The translations under genes and the position numbers were made by a program. Positions 8,912-18,134 of a stretch of 35,995 bases of DNA are shown here, piece by piece (position 1 is the first letter of the stretch; each line of letters opens with the position of its first letter). Below the pieces are notes generated by a model. The model worked only from the letters and a program-made list of their open reading frames with translations. It made no database searches and had not been told where the DNA came from. This DNA is from Eggerthellales bacterium (GTDB lineage: Bacteria; Actinomycetota; Coriobacteriia; Coriobacteriales; Eggerthellaceae): NCBI GenBank assembly GCA_029006935.1, contig JAQXGX010000118.1:1-35995 (forward strand), in the 5' to 3' direction.

Positions 8912-10912
8912 CTACTCCAGGCTCCGTTGGAAGCCCAGGTCCTCCTTTCGATCGCCGAACAGATTGCCGAACTGTACGATGCGCATGTTCGCCAGGGTCT
9001 GGGACAGCTCCCACTCGGGATGCTCCCAGGTGTCGTCGAACCAGTGCCAGGTTCCTTCCTTGTCCAGGGTGCCGTCAAGGTTTACGCAGGGCATGGTCTG
9101 GTAGGTGCTTGCCAGGAAGCGCTGGTAAGGAGTGAGCTCCATGCCCGTGGACTGGGCAAGGGCCACACCCAGGTAGTTCAGGCTCATGTTGGCCTGGGTC
9201 TTGCCACCGGTCAGGGCGGGGTCCCCGGCAAAGCCATGCTGGGTGGCGGCAATGGAAGCCTTGGCCGTGGAGGTGGTGGCCATGGCTGGCGTGGACGCGG
9301 AGGTGTTCTTCTTGTTGGTCCAGATCAGGTAGGGGGTGGTGTACTTCTTCTGCGCCTGGTTCGCCTGCTGGCTGCCGGTCACGTCTTCGTCGAAGTGCAG
9401 CAGGTCCCCGATGAGGTTGGGCCCGTGGTCGCCGAAGAAGCACAGGGTCACCGGGCGGTCCAGATCCCGAAGCTGGTCAACGAACCAGCCCAGGTCCCGA
9501 TCGGCAACCTGCAGGATGCTCAGGTACTCGTTCAGGGAGTCGTTCTCCTGGCCGTTCACGGTGGCGTGCACCAGCAGATCTTCGGGAACCAGACCCGATC
9601 CATAGCCGCTGTGGTTCTGATAGGTCACGTCGAACAGGAACTGGGGAGTGGTGGGGTCCTGCTCCAGGATCTCCAGGATCTTTTCGTAGGTAGCCTTGTC
9701 GGTGGTCTTCCCGCGCAGCTCGTCTGCCCCTTCGAACTGACTTCCGTCCACGAACTCGTCGAAGCCGAACTGCTGGTAGACCACGTCGCGGCGCCAGTTA
9801 GACGCCGGGCAGGGATGCATGGCGGTGGTCTTGTAGCCCTGGGACTTGAACCAACGGGCCAGGTTTTCGGTCTTGTCCATGCTGTAGACCATGTACGGAT
9901 ACACCCCGCCGCCAAGGTTTCCGCAGCTCATGCCTGTAAGGAACTCGAACTCGCTGTTGCAGGTGCCTCCCGCGTAGGCGGAAACGTAGGTGTAGCCGGA
10001 AAGCAGGGACTCCTGGGCGATCTCGTAGTAATTAGCGGGATAGGCGCACTCCTGGCCGGCCAGTTCGTCCCACAGGGTCAGGTCAGTGAAGGTTTCGTCC
10101 ATGATGCACAGCACCACGGGCGCCGACGAGTCTTGGGAGGTGGCGGCGTCAGACGTAGGTTGGGAGGTGGAGCCGGAGGCGGAGTCAGCGGAGTCGGAGG
10201 CTGTTTCCTGCTCCTGCTCAACTCCCAGAAGCTGGCGAACCGCCTGGTCAGAGTATCCTTCCGGCGCGCTCACGTTCAGCTCCTGGGCCCGCTGCATGAA
10301 GCACAGCAGGGTTCCCTGGGCCTTGTAGGAATCGGCAACGTACCACACGTCCACCTTGCAGCCGGTGCCGTCCTTGATGTTGTAGTTCAGCACCTGATGG
10401 GCGCACATCCCGCCAAAGACCAGCGCCAGGGCCAGGTTGCAGACCGCCAGCTTGCGGCTCAGCTTGACCTTGGGGACCACCAGGACCAGGAAGGCCATGA
10501 GGGCAAGGAAGACCGCCGCAGAAACGATGACCGTCCAGTCCGGGGTGTAGTCGTACCCCCCGCTGACCTGGGCGGCGGTGCCTATCGCGAGCACGTCGGA
10601 GGGCAGTACCGGCGCCTCCTTGAACAGAGTCACGTAGTGGTTGGCCAGGCCGATGATCTGGCACAGGGCCAGAAACACCGCGTAGGACAGGCGGGACTGC
10701 TGCCCAAGGAAGTACACGACCAGCAGAAACCCCAGGTAGATCTGGTAGTTGCATAGCAAGTAGCTGGGAGGTATGGAAAACAGGAAGCCGGGATTGAAGG
10801 CGAACTCTGCCAGGAACATGCCGGCGGCTGCCATTGCCAGGCAGAGCACGGCACGGAAGAGCAGGGTGGCGCGGGGGTTGTCCTCCACGCGATTACGGAG
10901 TTTGGAAAGCAT
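8912..10912 (-). CDS. LTA synthase/phosphoglycerol transferase-type sulfatase family membrane protein
   Basis: N-terminal multi-TM region, Ser/Thr-rich linker, then APVVLCIMDETFTDLTLWDELAG...YVSAYAGGTCNSEFEFLTGMSCGNL...LCFFGDHGPNL (alkaline-phosphatase superfamily). Confidence 0.88.
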   Translation of the reverse strand: MLSKLRNRVEDNPRATLLFRAVLCLAMAAAGMFLAEFAFNPGFLFSIPPSYLLCNYQIYLGFLLVVYFLGQQSRLSYAVFLALCQIIGLANHYVTLFKEAPVLPSDVLAIGTAAQVSGGYDYTPDWTVIVSAAVFLALMAFLVLVVPKVKLSRKLAVCNLALALVFGGMCAHQVLNYNIKDGTGCKVDVWYVADSYKAQGTLLCFMQRAQELNVSAPEGYSDQAVRQLLGVEQEQETASDSADSASGSTSQPTSDAATSQDSSAPVVLCIMDETFTDLTLWDELAGQECAYPANYYEIAQESLLSGYTYVSAYAGGTCNSEFEFLTGMSCGNLGGGVYPYMVYSMDKTENLARWFKSQGYKTTAMHPCPASNWRRDVVYQQFGFDEFVDGSQFEGADELRGKTTDKATYEKILEILEQDPTTPQFLFDVTYQNHSGYGSGLVPEDLLVHATVNGQENDSLNEYLSILQVADRDLGWFVDQLRDLDRPVTLCFFGDHGPNLIGDLLHFDEDVTGSQQANQAQKKYTTPYLIWTNKKNTSASTPAMATTSTAKASIAATQHGFAGDPALTGGKTQANMSLNYLGVALAQSTGMELTPYQRFLASTYQTMPCVNLDGTLDKEGTWHWFDDTWEHPEWELSQTLANMRIVQFGNLFGDRKEDLGFQRSLE

Positions 10913-11003
10913 CGTAAGTCTTTCGTTGCACGGATTCGGTCATTCGTTGGTTTTTCGCACAGGTGCAGATTCTACCCGAACCTGGGGTGCGCAGGTGCAT
11001 GTT

Positions 11004-11009
11004 TATAAT
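11004..11009 (+). promoter_or_regulatory. Putative -10 box (TATAAT) for mtnA
   Basis: TATAAT about 50 bp upstream of the mtnA ATG; no convincing -35. Confidence 0.45.
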
Positions 11010-11058
11010 GTAGGGACCTAACATCCATGGATTTGCCATCGTCTGCGAAAGGACCCCC

Positions 11059-12135
<1,077 letters not shown>

Positions 12136-12144
12136 TGCCCATCT

Positions 12145-12987
12145 ATGGCTTTTACTAATCGAACGCATATCTCGCAGGCCTTCAAGGCTGCCGTGCCCAT
12201 TATGCTGGGCTACGTGGCCATCGGGCTGCCCTGCGGCATCTTGTGCTCGTCTATCGGTCTTGACGGCGTTCAGGTGCTGCTGCTTTCCTACTTGTTCTAT
12301 TCGGGAGCGGGTCAGTTCATGCTGCCCAACATGTTCCTGGCAGGTGCGCCGCTGGCCTCTATCATCGCCAGCATCTCCTTCGTGAACACCCGGCAGATGC
12401 TCTATGCGGCCTCCTTTGCCCCGTACTGCAGCAAAGCCTCCAAGGTGCTTTCCTTCTTCTTTGCTGCTACGGTTACCGACGAAAGCTTTGGCGTGAGCAT
12501 CAAGGAGTTCGAGGCAGGCCGCTGGTCGCCGGATCGGGCGCTCATGGTGAACCTGTTCTCCCAAAGCTCCTGGGCGTGGTCCAACTTCGCGGGAGTGCTC
12601 ATAGGCAACGCGGTGGGGGTGCCGCTGGCCATTGCCTCCTTTGCCATGACGTCCATCTTCATCTGCCTTATGGTCACCCAGCGCATGAGCGCGGAAAACG
12701 TGGTCGCCATGGTCTTCGCTGCTGCGGGGGTGTTCCTGTGCAAGCTGTCGGGTCTTGGCGGACCGGCTATCCTGATCGGTGCGGTGGCAGGCGTGGTGGT
12801 TGCCCTGGTGTTCTCTCGGCTGGTTCCGGGGAAGGGCGCTTCGGCGCGGTCTGCCGCCGGTCCTGGCCCGGAAGCGGATCAGGGTGAGGATCGCCCTGCT
12901 GCTGCTGCGGGGGAGGCGGTTTCGTCCTCTTCGTCCTGCGCGGCCTTGCCTGGGGCCGCTCGACCGCGGGAGGCTGATGGGGTATGA
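12145..12987 (+). CDS. azlC: AzlC family branched-chain amino acid permease
   Basis: FKAAVPIMLGYVAIGLPCGIL, YSGAGQFMLPNMFLAGAPLASIIASISFVNTRQMLYAASFAPY. Confidence 0.9.
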   Translation: MAFTNRTHISQAFKAAVPIMLGYVAIGLPCGILCSSIGLDGVQVLLLSYLFYSGAGQFMLPNMFLAGAPLASIIASISFVNTRQMLYAASFAPYCSKASKVLSFFFAATVTDESFGVSIKEFEAGRWSPDRALMVNLFSQSSWAWSNFAGVLIGNAVGVPLAIASFAMTSIFICLMVTQRMSAENVVAMVFAAAGVFLCKLSGLGGPAILIGAVAGVVVALVFSRLVPGKGASARSAAGPGPEADQGEDRPAAAAGEAVSSSSSCAALPGAARPREADGV

Positions 12988-13313
12988 CCATGACCTGGCC
13001 TGAATTCTGGATCGTGCTTGCTTGCTGCGGTCTGACCATCCTGATCTGCCGCGTTGTCCCCCTGTTCGTGCTGAAGGGGCGCTCTCTGCCCGACGGGGTG
13101 CAGCATGCTCTGGGACTGATTCCCCCTGCGGCCTTTGCCGCCCTGGTGGCGAACGACCTGCTGACCCCGGGGATGTTCGATGCCGGGCTGTGGCCTGCAG
13201 GAGCGCCGTTGGTCGCCGCCCTGTTCGTGGTGGTGGTGGCGCGGATCAGCAAGTCGCTGCTCTGGAGCGCGGTGGCGGGCGTGGTTGCCTACGCGTTCCT
13301 GCTTGCGCTATAA
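12984..13313 (+). CDS. azlD: AzlD family branched-chain amino acid transport protein
   Basis: Small 3-4 TM protein overlapping azlC by 4 bp; VLACCGLTILICRVVPLFVLKGRSLPDGVQHALGLIPPAAFAAL. Confidence 0.88.
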   Translation: MTMTWPEFWIVLACCGLTILICRVVPLFVLKGRSLPDGVQHALGLIPPAAFAALVANDLLTPGMFDAGLWPAGAPLVAALFVVVVARISKSLLWSAVAGVVAYAFLLAL

Positions 13314-13316
13314 TTC

Positions 13317-13346
13317 ATTTCCCTGCGGGGAAAAGCTCTTTTTTCC
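13317..13346 (+). terminator. Possible Rho-independent terminator after azlD
   Basis: TTTCCC-tgcg-GGGAAA stem followed within about 8 nt by CTTTTTT. Confidence 0.4.
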
Positions 13347-13347
13347 C

Positions 13348-13376
13348 TTGCTTATGTATGCGGGGGGTTGTATACT
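13348..13376 (+). promoter_or_regulatory. Putative promoter for rplS
   Basis: TTGCTT-17 bp-TATACT about 60 bp upstream of the rplS ATG. Confidence 0.55.
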
Positions 13377-13435
13377 AACTAATCGCGTCCAAAGCAAAAA
13401 TACGAGTAAGTATGAACATATAAGAAGGAACTGAC

Positions 13436-13783
13436 ATGGATATCATTCGCGCTATTGAGCAGCAGCAGATCAAGCAGGACATCCCTGAGTTCGCCGTTGG
13501 CGATACCGTGGCTGTCCACTATCGCATCACCGAGGGCAACAAGGAGCGCATCCAGGTGTTCAAGGGTGACGTTATCCGTCGTCATGGCGAGTCCTCTCGC
13601 GAAACCTTCACCGTTCGCAAGATCAGCTCCGGCATCGGCGTTGAGCGTACCTTCCCGGTTCACTCCCCGAAGATCGACAAGATCGAGGTGACCCGCAGGG
13701 GCGATGTCCGTCGTGCTAAGCTGTACTACCTGCGCAAGAAGGTTGGCAAGGCCGCAAAGATCAAGGAAAAGTCCTTCCGCTAA
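13436..13783 (+). CDS. rplS: 50S ribosomal protein L19
   Basis: [37 protein letters not shown]...[35 protein letters not shown]. Confidence 0.98.
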   Translation: MDIIRAIEQQQIKQDIPEFAVGDTVAVHYRITEGNKERIQVFKGDVIRRHGESSRETFTVRKISSGIGVERTFPVHSPKIDKIEVTRRGDVRRAKLYYLRKKVGKAAKIKEKSFR

Positions 13784-13806
13784 GCCAAGGCATTTTGAAC
13801 TGCAAA

Positions 13807-13833
13807 GCCGTCCCGTCCGGGGCGGCTTTTTTT
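13807..13833 (+). terminator. Rho-independent terminator of rplS
   Basis: GCCGTCCC-gtcc-GGGGCGGC stem followed by TTTTTTT. Confidence 0.88.
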
Positions 13834-13843
13834 GTGGCGGGAT

Positions 13844-14078
13844 CTTGTCGGTTTGGGCGCCGAGAACGTGGCCCTGCATCTCCGTGGGCTCGCACGTGTC
13901 AATTTGGTGGTCGAAAGTGCGGACTTGGTCCTCTGAGGAGGTCGTTCGGGTCAGTTTGGGTGCCGAGAGTATAATCTCGGCGCCTGAATTGACACCGCCC
14001 CATGTTTTCGGCGGTCAAATTGGCGGCGACCCCCTGATTTCCAGGGCGCGAGCCCGCTTTCGACGCCCGAATTGGCAC
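13844..14078. repeat. Array of six ~22-bp elements (inverted-orientation consensus CTTTCGRCGCCYGAATTGRCAC), three direct then three inverted
   Basis: Direct copies anchored on GTC at 13847, 13898, 13950 (51 and 52 bp apart); inverted copies ending near 13993, 14024, 14076 (last two 52 bp apart). Confidence 0.82.
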
Positions 14079-14125
14079 GGGGCGGGAGAGCCTGGGCCGT
14101 GCGGGCGGTCTGGCGCTGGCCAAAG

Positions 14126-14214
14126 TCGTTCGCGCATCGAGGGTTGTGCAGTACGCGAATGATTTTCGTCCAACTATTCGTTCGCGTATCGAGGGCGGGG
14201 CAATACGCGAACGA
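14126..14214. repeat. Two copies of a 37-nt hairpin unit TCGTTCGCGYATCGAGGG-N6-CARTACGCGAAYGA
   Basis: Unit 1 at 14126-14162, unit 2 at 14178-14214. Unit 2 has perfect 12-bp arms TCGTTCGCGTAT/ATACGCGAACGA with a 13-nt loop. Confidence 0.88.
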
Positions 14215-14308
14215 CTTTCGCCCGGATTCTTGGCCGGACGGGGAAGAGAGGCCCGCATTGGCGGTCATCATCGGTCGAGCTGCAGCTCCCCTTCGTCCGA
14301 AAACTCGG

Positions 14309-14545
14309 GGTTCTGCACGATTCCCGATCCCAGGGCGGAAAATGCGGCGTTTCCGGGCATGAAACCGCGGTTCTGTACGATTCCGCGGAGCGCCGCAGCC
14401 CCTTTTCCAGGACCGCAGCGCCTTTCGCCCGTTCCGCACATCAGCACGTCGGAGAATCTCCAGGTCAGGGACTTGCCTGCATTTCGCCGTAAGGACGGGG
14501 GAGCAGGTATCTATCCTGTCCTGAGGAGCATCGTCGTACAGAACC
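14309..14545. repeat. Three copies of GGTTCTGYACGA(TTCC), two direct and one inverted
   Basis: ggttctgcacgattcc (14309-14324), ggttctgtacgattcc (14369-14384), inverted tcgtacagaacc (about 14534-14545). Confidence 0.7.
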
Positions 14546-14701
14546 CTGGTTTGGCCCCCGAAACGAACGAAAAAACTGCCCTGGCTAAACCACGGACCCG
14601 CAGTTCACGCTGGCCAAACGCCAGGTGCGCCGAAGGTCGGGTAGGCCGAAGGCGTGCCGACGAAACCGCATCCCGCAGCCCGCCCCTGCCTGCCGTGGGA
14701 C

Positions 14702-14707
14702 TATAAT
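14702..14707 (+). promoter_or_regulatory. Putative -10 box (TATAAT) for rnhB
   Basis: TATAAT 54 bp upstream of the rnhB ATG at 14762; -35 not convincing. Confidence 0.4.
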
Positions 14708-14761
14708 CCTGGAAGCAACACACGGCGGCATGGTTGCCGCATTTCAGGGAAGGCGCGCGTC

Positions 14762-15550
14762 ATGGGGCAGACCGTTTTTGAAATCAAGCAGATGCTGGCT
14801 ACGGCGGACGCCGATCAGCTGGCCGCTTTGGAACGCTCTCTCATGGCCGATACCCGCAAGGGAGTGAAAAGCGCCCTTGCCGCGGCGCGCAAGCGCATTC
14901 AGGCGGAAGCTGCCGAAGGCCAGCGTCTTCAGGGAATGTACGACTATCAGCGCGCATTGGCGAAGGAGCGGGGCGGCTCGGTGGTGCTGGGCTTGGACGA
15001 GGTAGGGCGTGGTCCCCTTGCGGGTCCGCTGGCCATCGGCGGCGTGGTGTTGCCCGACCAGCCCCTCATCCCGGGGCTGAACGACTCCAAGAAGGTGGCG
15101 CCGAAGGACCGGGAGCTCATTGCAGCCCAGGTCAAGGAGCAGGCTTTGGCCTGGACCGTCCAGTACGTGGAGCCGGATCAGATCGATGCGCGGGGCATGA
15201 CGGCTTGTCTGGTCGCCGCCTTTCGCCGTGCCATCGAGGCCGTTGAGGCCCAGGGTGTAAAGGTGGACGTGGTGCTGCTGGACGGAAATCCCCTCCATCT
15301 TGACCCGCGCGAGGTGAACGTGGTGAAGGGCGATGGCTCCTGCGCGTCCATCGCCGCCGCGTCCATCGTTGCTAAGGTGGAGCGCGATGCCCTCATGTGC
15401 CGTCTTTCCCAGGAGTACCCCCAGTACGGTTTCGACGGGAACAAGGGGTATGGTTCCGCGGCGCACATGGAGGCCATCCGCACCTTCGGGCTTTCCCCGG
15501 TGCATCGTCGTTCCTTCTGCACCTCGTTGGTTCAGCCCACCCTGTTCTAG
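14762..15550 (+). CDS. rnhB: Ribonuclease HII
   Basis: VVLGLDEVGRGPLAGPLAIGGVVLPDQPLIPGLNDSKKVAPKDRE...KGDGSCASIAAASIVAKVERDALM...GYGSAAHMEAI; start moved from the ORF-track 14654 to ATG 14762. Confidence 0.94.
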   Translation: MGQTVFEIKQMLATADADQLAALERSLMADTRKGVKSALAAARKRIQAEAAEGQRLQGMYDYQRALAKERGGSVVLGLDEVGRGPLAGPLAIGGVVLPDQPLIPGLNDSKKVAPKDRELIAAQVKEQALAWTVQYVEPDQIDARGMTACLVAAFRRAIEAVEAQGVKVDVVLLDGNPLHLDPREVNVVKGDGSCASIAAASIVAKVERDALMCRLSQEYPQYGFDGNKGYGSAAHMEAIRTFGLSPVHRRSFCTSLVQPTLF

Positions 15551-15848
15551 TCCCTGCCGGGCAAAAGCGACCTCCTGGCCGCCTGCCGTCAATCTCTAGG
15601 CGTTTTTCTGCGTTCTCGTTCTGCGCGAGCTGCGGCTTCGTGCTGCGTCGTTGTCCGATTCGTGGGAATTGGTGGGACTCATCGGGATTTCGTTGGGAGT
15701 CAAAGGGGAAGACGGCGGGAAGCGCGTGGGCAAAAAGGGCGAAGGAAGCGGGAACGTGCCGTCGATTATTGGGAATCTATGAGCTGCCGACCCCGAATCC
15801 GCCCAAGCCCACCCATGGAGGCACGCAATAATCGTCGAAGACAGGCCC

Positions 15849-15908
15849 CATAGGATAACCCCACGGTAAAAATCTTCTGGCTTCAGCCAGGGAAAGGGGA
15901 ATCCTATG
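15849..15908 (+). promoter_or_regulatory. Structured leader enclosing the yraN start codon
   Basis: CATAGGAT(15849-15856)-aa-CCCC pairs with GGGG-a-ATCCTATG(15901-15908); inner hairpin CTGGC-ttca-GCCAG (15877-15890); the yraN ATG at 15906 lies in the 3' arm. Confidence 0.6.
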
Positions 15909-16577
15909 AGCAACCAGTTTTCAGGGGAGGAGGCTGGCTTCTACAGCCAGCAGCCATCGGAGAGGGTCTACGCTGCGTCCCAGGAAGAGTCCCGCTACTG
16001 CTTCGGCCAGTCCGTCTCCTCCTTCGACGGGGCCGGGGAGGCGCGGGTCCCTGCTGATTCTAAGCCTCCCGCTGACCCGCAGTGTCCCGTCGACCCGCGG
16101 CCTCCTGCCGGCGTGCAGGATCCCGTTGACCCGCAGGGTCCCGCTGGTCCCCAGGCGGGCTCCCAGCCGCAGGACTTCGACCCCGATCTTTGCCCGGAAG
16201 ATCGTGAAGCCTTCAGCCATAACAAGGAGCTGGGAAAACGGGGCGAAGAAGCCGCTACCCGCTATCTGGAGCGAAGGGGGTACAACATCCTGGCCCGCAA
16301 CTGGACCTGTGAGCACGGCGAGGCAGACATCATCGCCCAGGACGAAAGCGCCCTGGTCTTCGTGGAGGTGAAGACCCGCGCCAACTGCGATTACGGTATG
16401 CCGGAGGAGGCGGTGACCCCGGAAAAGCGCAATCGTTACGAGCGCATCGCCTGCGCTTTCCTGCGGGAGTATCCGGGATCGGACATACCCATTCGCTTCG
16501 ACGTGATCGGTCTGCTGGTGGTGGACCAAAACCGCGCCCTCATAAAGCACCACATCAACGCCTTCGGCATCGGGTAG
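15906..16577 (+). CDS. yraN: YraN family (UPF0102) endonuclease-like protein with Pro-rich N-terminal extension
   Basis: NKELGKRGEEAATRYLERRGYNILARNWTCEHGEADIIAQDESALVFVEVKTR core; upstream of comM and dprA. Confidence 0.88.
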   Translation: MSNQFSGEEAGFYSQQPSERVYAASQEESRYCFGQSVSSFDGAGEARVPADSKPPADPQCPVDPRPPAGVQDPVDPQGPAGPQAGSQPQDFDPDLCPEDREAFSHNKELGKRGEEAATRYLERRGYNILARNWTCEHGEADIIAQDESALVFVEVKTRANCDYGMPEEAVTPEKRNRYERIACAFLREYPGSDIPIRFDVIGLLVVDQNRALIKHHINAFGIG

Positions 16578-16586
16578 GGGGACCTT

Positions 16587-18134
16587 ATGGGAACGCGCAG
16601 GTACGGGTCCTTCAGGGTGTGGAGCGCCACCTTGCGGGGCGTGGAGGCGGTTCCGGTCCAGGTGGAGGTGGTGATCAGCGCCGGCATGCCCTCCTTCTGC
16701 ATAGTGGGGATGCCGGATGCCGCCATCCAGGAGGCAAGGGAGCGGATCCGGGCGGCGTTGCGTGCCTGCGGCTTCGACATGCCCCGGGAAAAGACCGTGG
16801 TGAACCTGGCACCAGGATCGTTGCGAAAGACGGGGTCTGGCTTCGACCTGCCCATTGCCGTAGCCCTGCTGGCAGCTACCGCCCAGATCAATCCCGCCCA
16901 TGTGCTGGACCGCCTGCTGGTGGGAGAGCTTTCCCTGGCGGGGGAGGTGCGCACGGTTCCGGGGCTTCTGGCCTATGCCCTGTGCGCCCGCGCCCATGGC
17001 CTGGGGTTCGTGTGCGCTCCGCCTGTCACCGAGCTTCCCTCCCTTTCCGGCCTGGAGCAGCTGCGGGTGCAGGGGCTGGGGGACTTTCGCAGGGACGAGC
17101 TTGATCCAAGCGCTCCTGGCAATCATCGGTGGTGCGCAGATCAGCCTGATTTTCGCGAAATCGCCGGTCACGAAGGGGCCAAGCGCGCCCTTCAGATTGC
17201 TGCCGCCGGCGGCCATGGCGTGCTCATGATCGGTCCCCCGGGTTCGGGAAAGACCATGCTGGCCGAGCGCCTGCCCTCCATTCTGCCGCCCCTTTCCGAA
17301 CGGGAGATGATAGAGTCAGCCGTCATCCATTCGGTGGCAGGGGAAAGCATCGCCCCCATCATGGCTGGTCGGCGTCCCTTCCGGCAGCCCCATCATTCCA
17401 CCTCTGCCGCGGGGCTGGTGGGAGGGGGGAACCCCCTGCGCCCCGGGGAAGCCACTTTGGCCCACAACGGCGTGCTCTTCCTTGACGAGCTGGCCGAGTT
17501 CAAGCCCTCGGTACTGCAGTGCATTCGCCAGCCCTTGGAGTCGGGGGTCATAAGCATTGCCCGGGCCGACGGCAAGGTCAGCTTTCCCGCCCGGTTTTCG
17601 CTGGTGGGGGCGGCAAACCCCTGTCCCTGCGGCTTCAGCGGCGATCCCGACCGCACCTGCAGGTGCACGGACAAGCAGGTGGTCACCTACCAGAACCGCA
17701 TGGGCGGGCCGCTGCTGGACCGCATGGACATGCGCATCGACGTGCGCCGCATCCCCTCCGAGCAGGTGCTCAGCGCTGGCCAGGGAGTGAGCTCCGAAGA
17801 GCTCAGGGCCGGAGTGGAGCAGGCGCGGGCCTTTGCCGCGGAACGCCGTCGAAGCCAGATGCGAAGGCGGGACCAGGCGGAGGGAGGGGTTGAAGGGACG
17901 GGCGGCAGCGGGCGAAACGCCCCGCAGCAGATCATCGAGTCCTGCTGCCTCACCTCCACCGCCCGGCAGCTGCTGGAGCAGGCGGCTAAGGCCTACGCCA
18001 TGAGCGGGCGCGGCATGGTGCGCACCTTGAGCGTGGCCCGCACCATCGCCGACCTGGATGGCCGTGCCCGGGTGGAGGAGGCGGACATTGCCGAAGCGCT
18101 GTCCCTTCGGCTTCAAGACGTGGATGCAAGGTGA
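16587..18134 (+). CDS. comM: YifB/ComM family Mg-chelatase-like AAA+ ATPase
   Basis: GMPSFCIVGMPDAAIQEARERIRAAL, GHGVLMIGPPGSGKTMLAERLPSILPPL, FRQPHHSTSAAGLVGGG, RTLSVARTIADLDG. Confidence 0.93.
   Translation: MGTRRYGSFRVWSATLRGVEAVPVQVEVVISAGMPSFCIVGMPDAAIQEARERIRAALRACGFDMPREKTVVNLAPGSLRKTGSGFDLPIAVALLAATAQINPAHVLDRLLVGELSLAGEVRTVPGLLAYALCARAHGLGFVCAPPVTELPSLSGLEQLRVQGLGDFRRDELDPSAPGNHRWCADQPDFREIAGHEGAKRALQIAAAGGHGVLMIGPPGSGKTMLAERLPSILPPLSEREMIESAVIHSVAGESIAPIMAGRRPFRQPHHSTSAAGLVGGGNPLRPGEATLAHNGVLFLDELAEFKPSVLQCIRQPLESGVISIARADGKVSFPARFSLVGAANPCPCGFSGDPDRTCRCTDKQVVTYQNRMGGPLLDRMDMRIDVRRIPSEQVLSAGQGVSSEELRAGVEQARAFAAERRRSQMRRRDQAEGGVEGTGGSGRNAPQQIIESCCLTSTARQLLEQAAKAYAMSGRGMVRTLSVARTIADLDGRARVEEADIAEALSLRLQDVDAR

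Noticed and set aside
8927-10756. 609-aa plus-strand ORF opposite the sulfatase
   Set aside because: Shadow ORF; the minus-strand frame has clear family motifs and TM segments.
12840-12987. Low-complexity AzlC C-terminus as a frameshift
   Set aside because: The frame runs cleanly into a 4-bp overlap with azlD and no other frame restores obvious homology, so it is probably a natural variable tail.
13704-14706. Multiple ORFs across the second array locus (13704..14162, 13899..14258, 13951..14439, 14146..14706)
   Set aside because: All frames are open by GC bias, none resembles a protein family, and peptide repeats mirror the DNA repeats.
15596-15913. 105-aa minus-strand ORF in the rnhB-yraN gap
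   Set aside because: No recognisable motif or RBS; overlaps the structured yraN leader.
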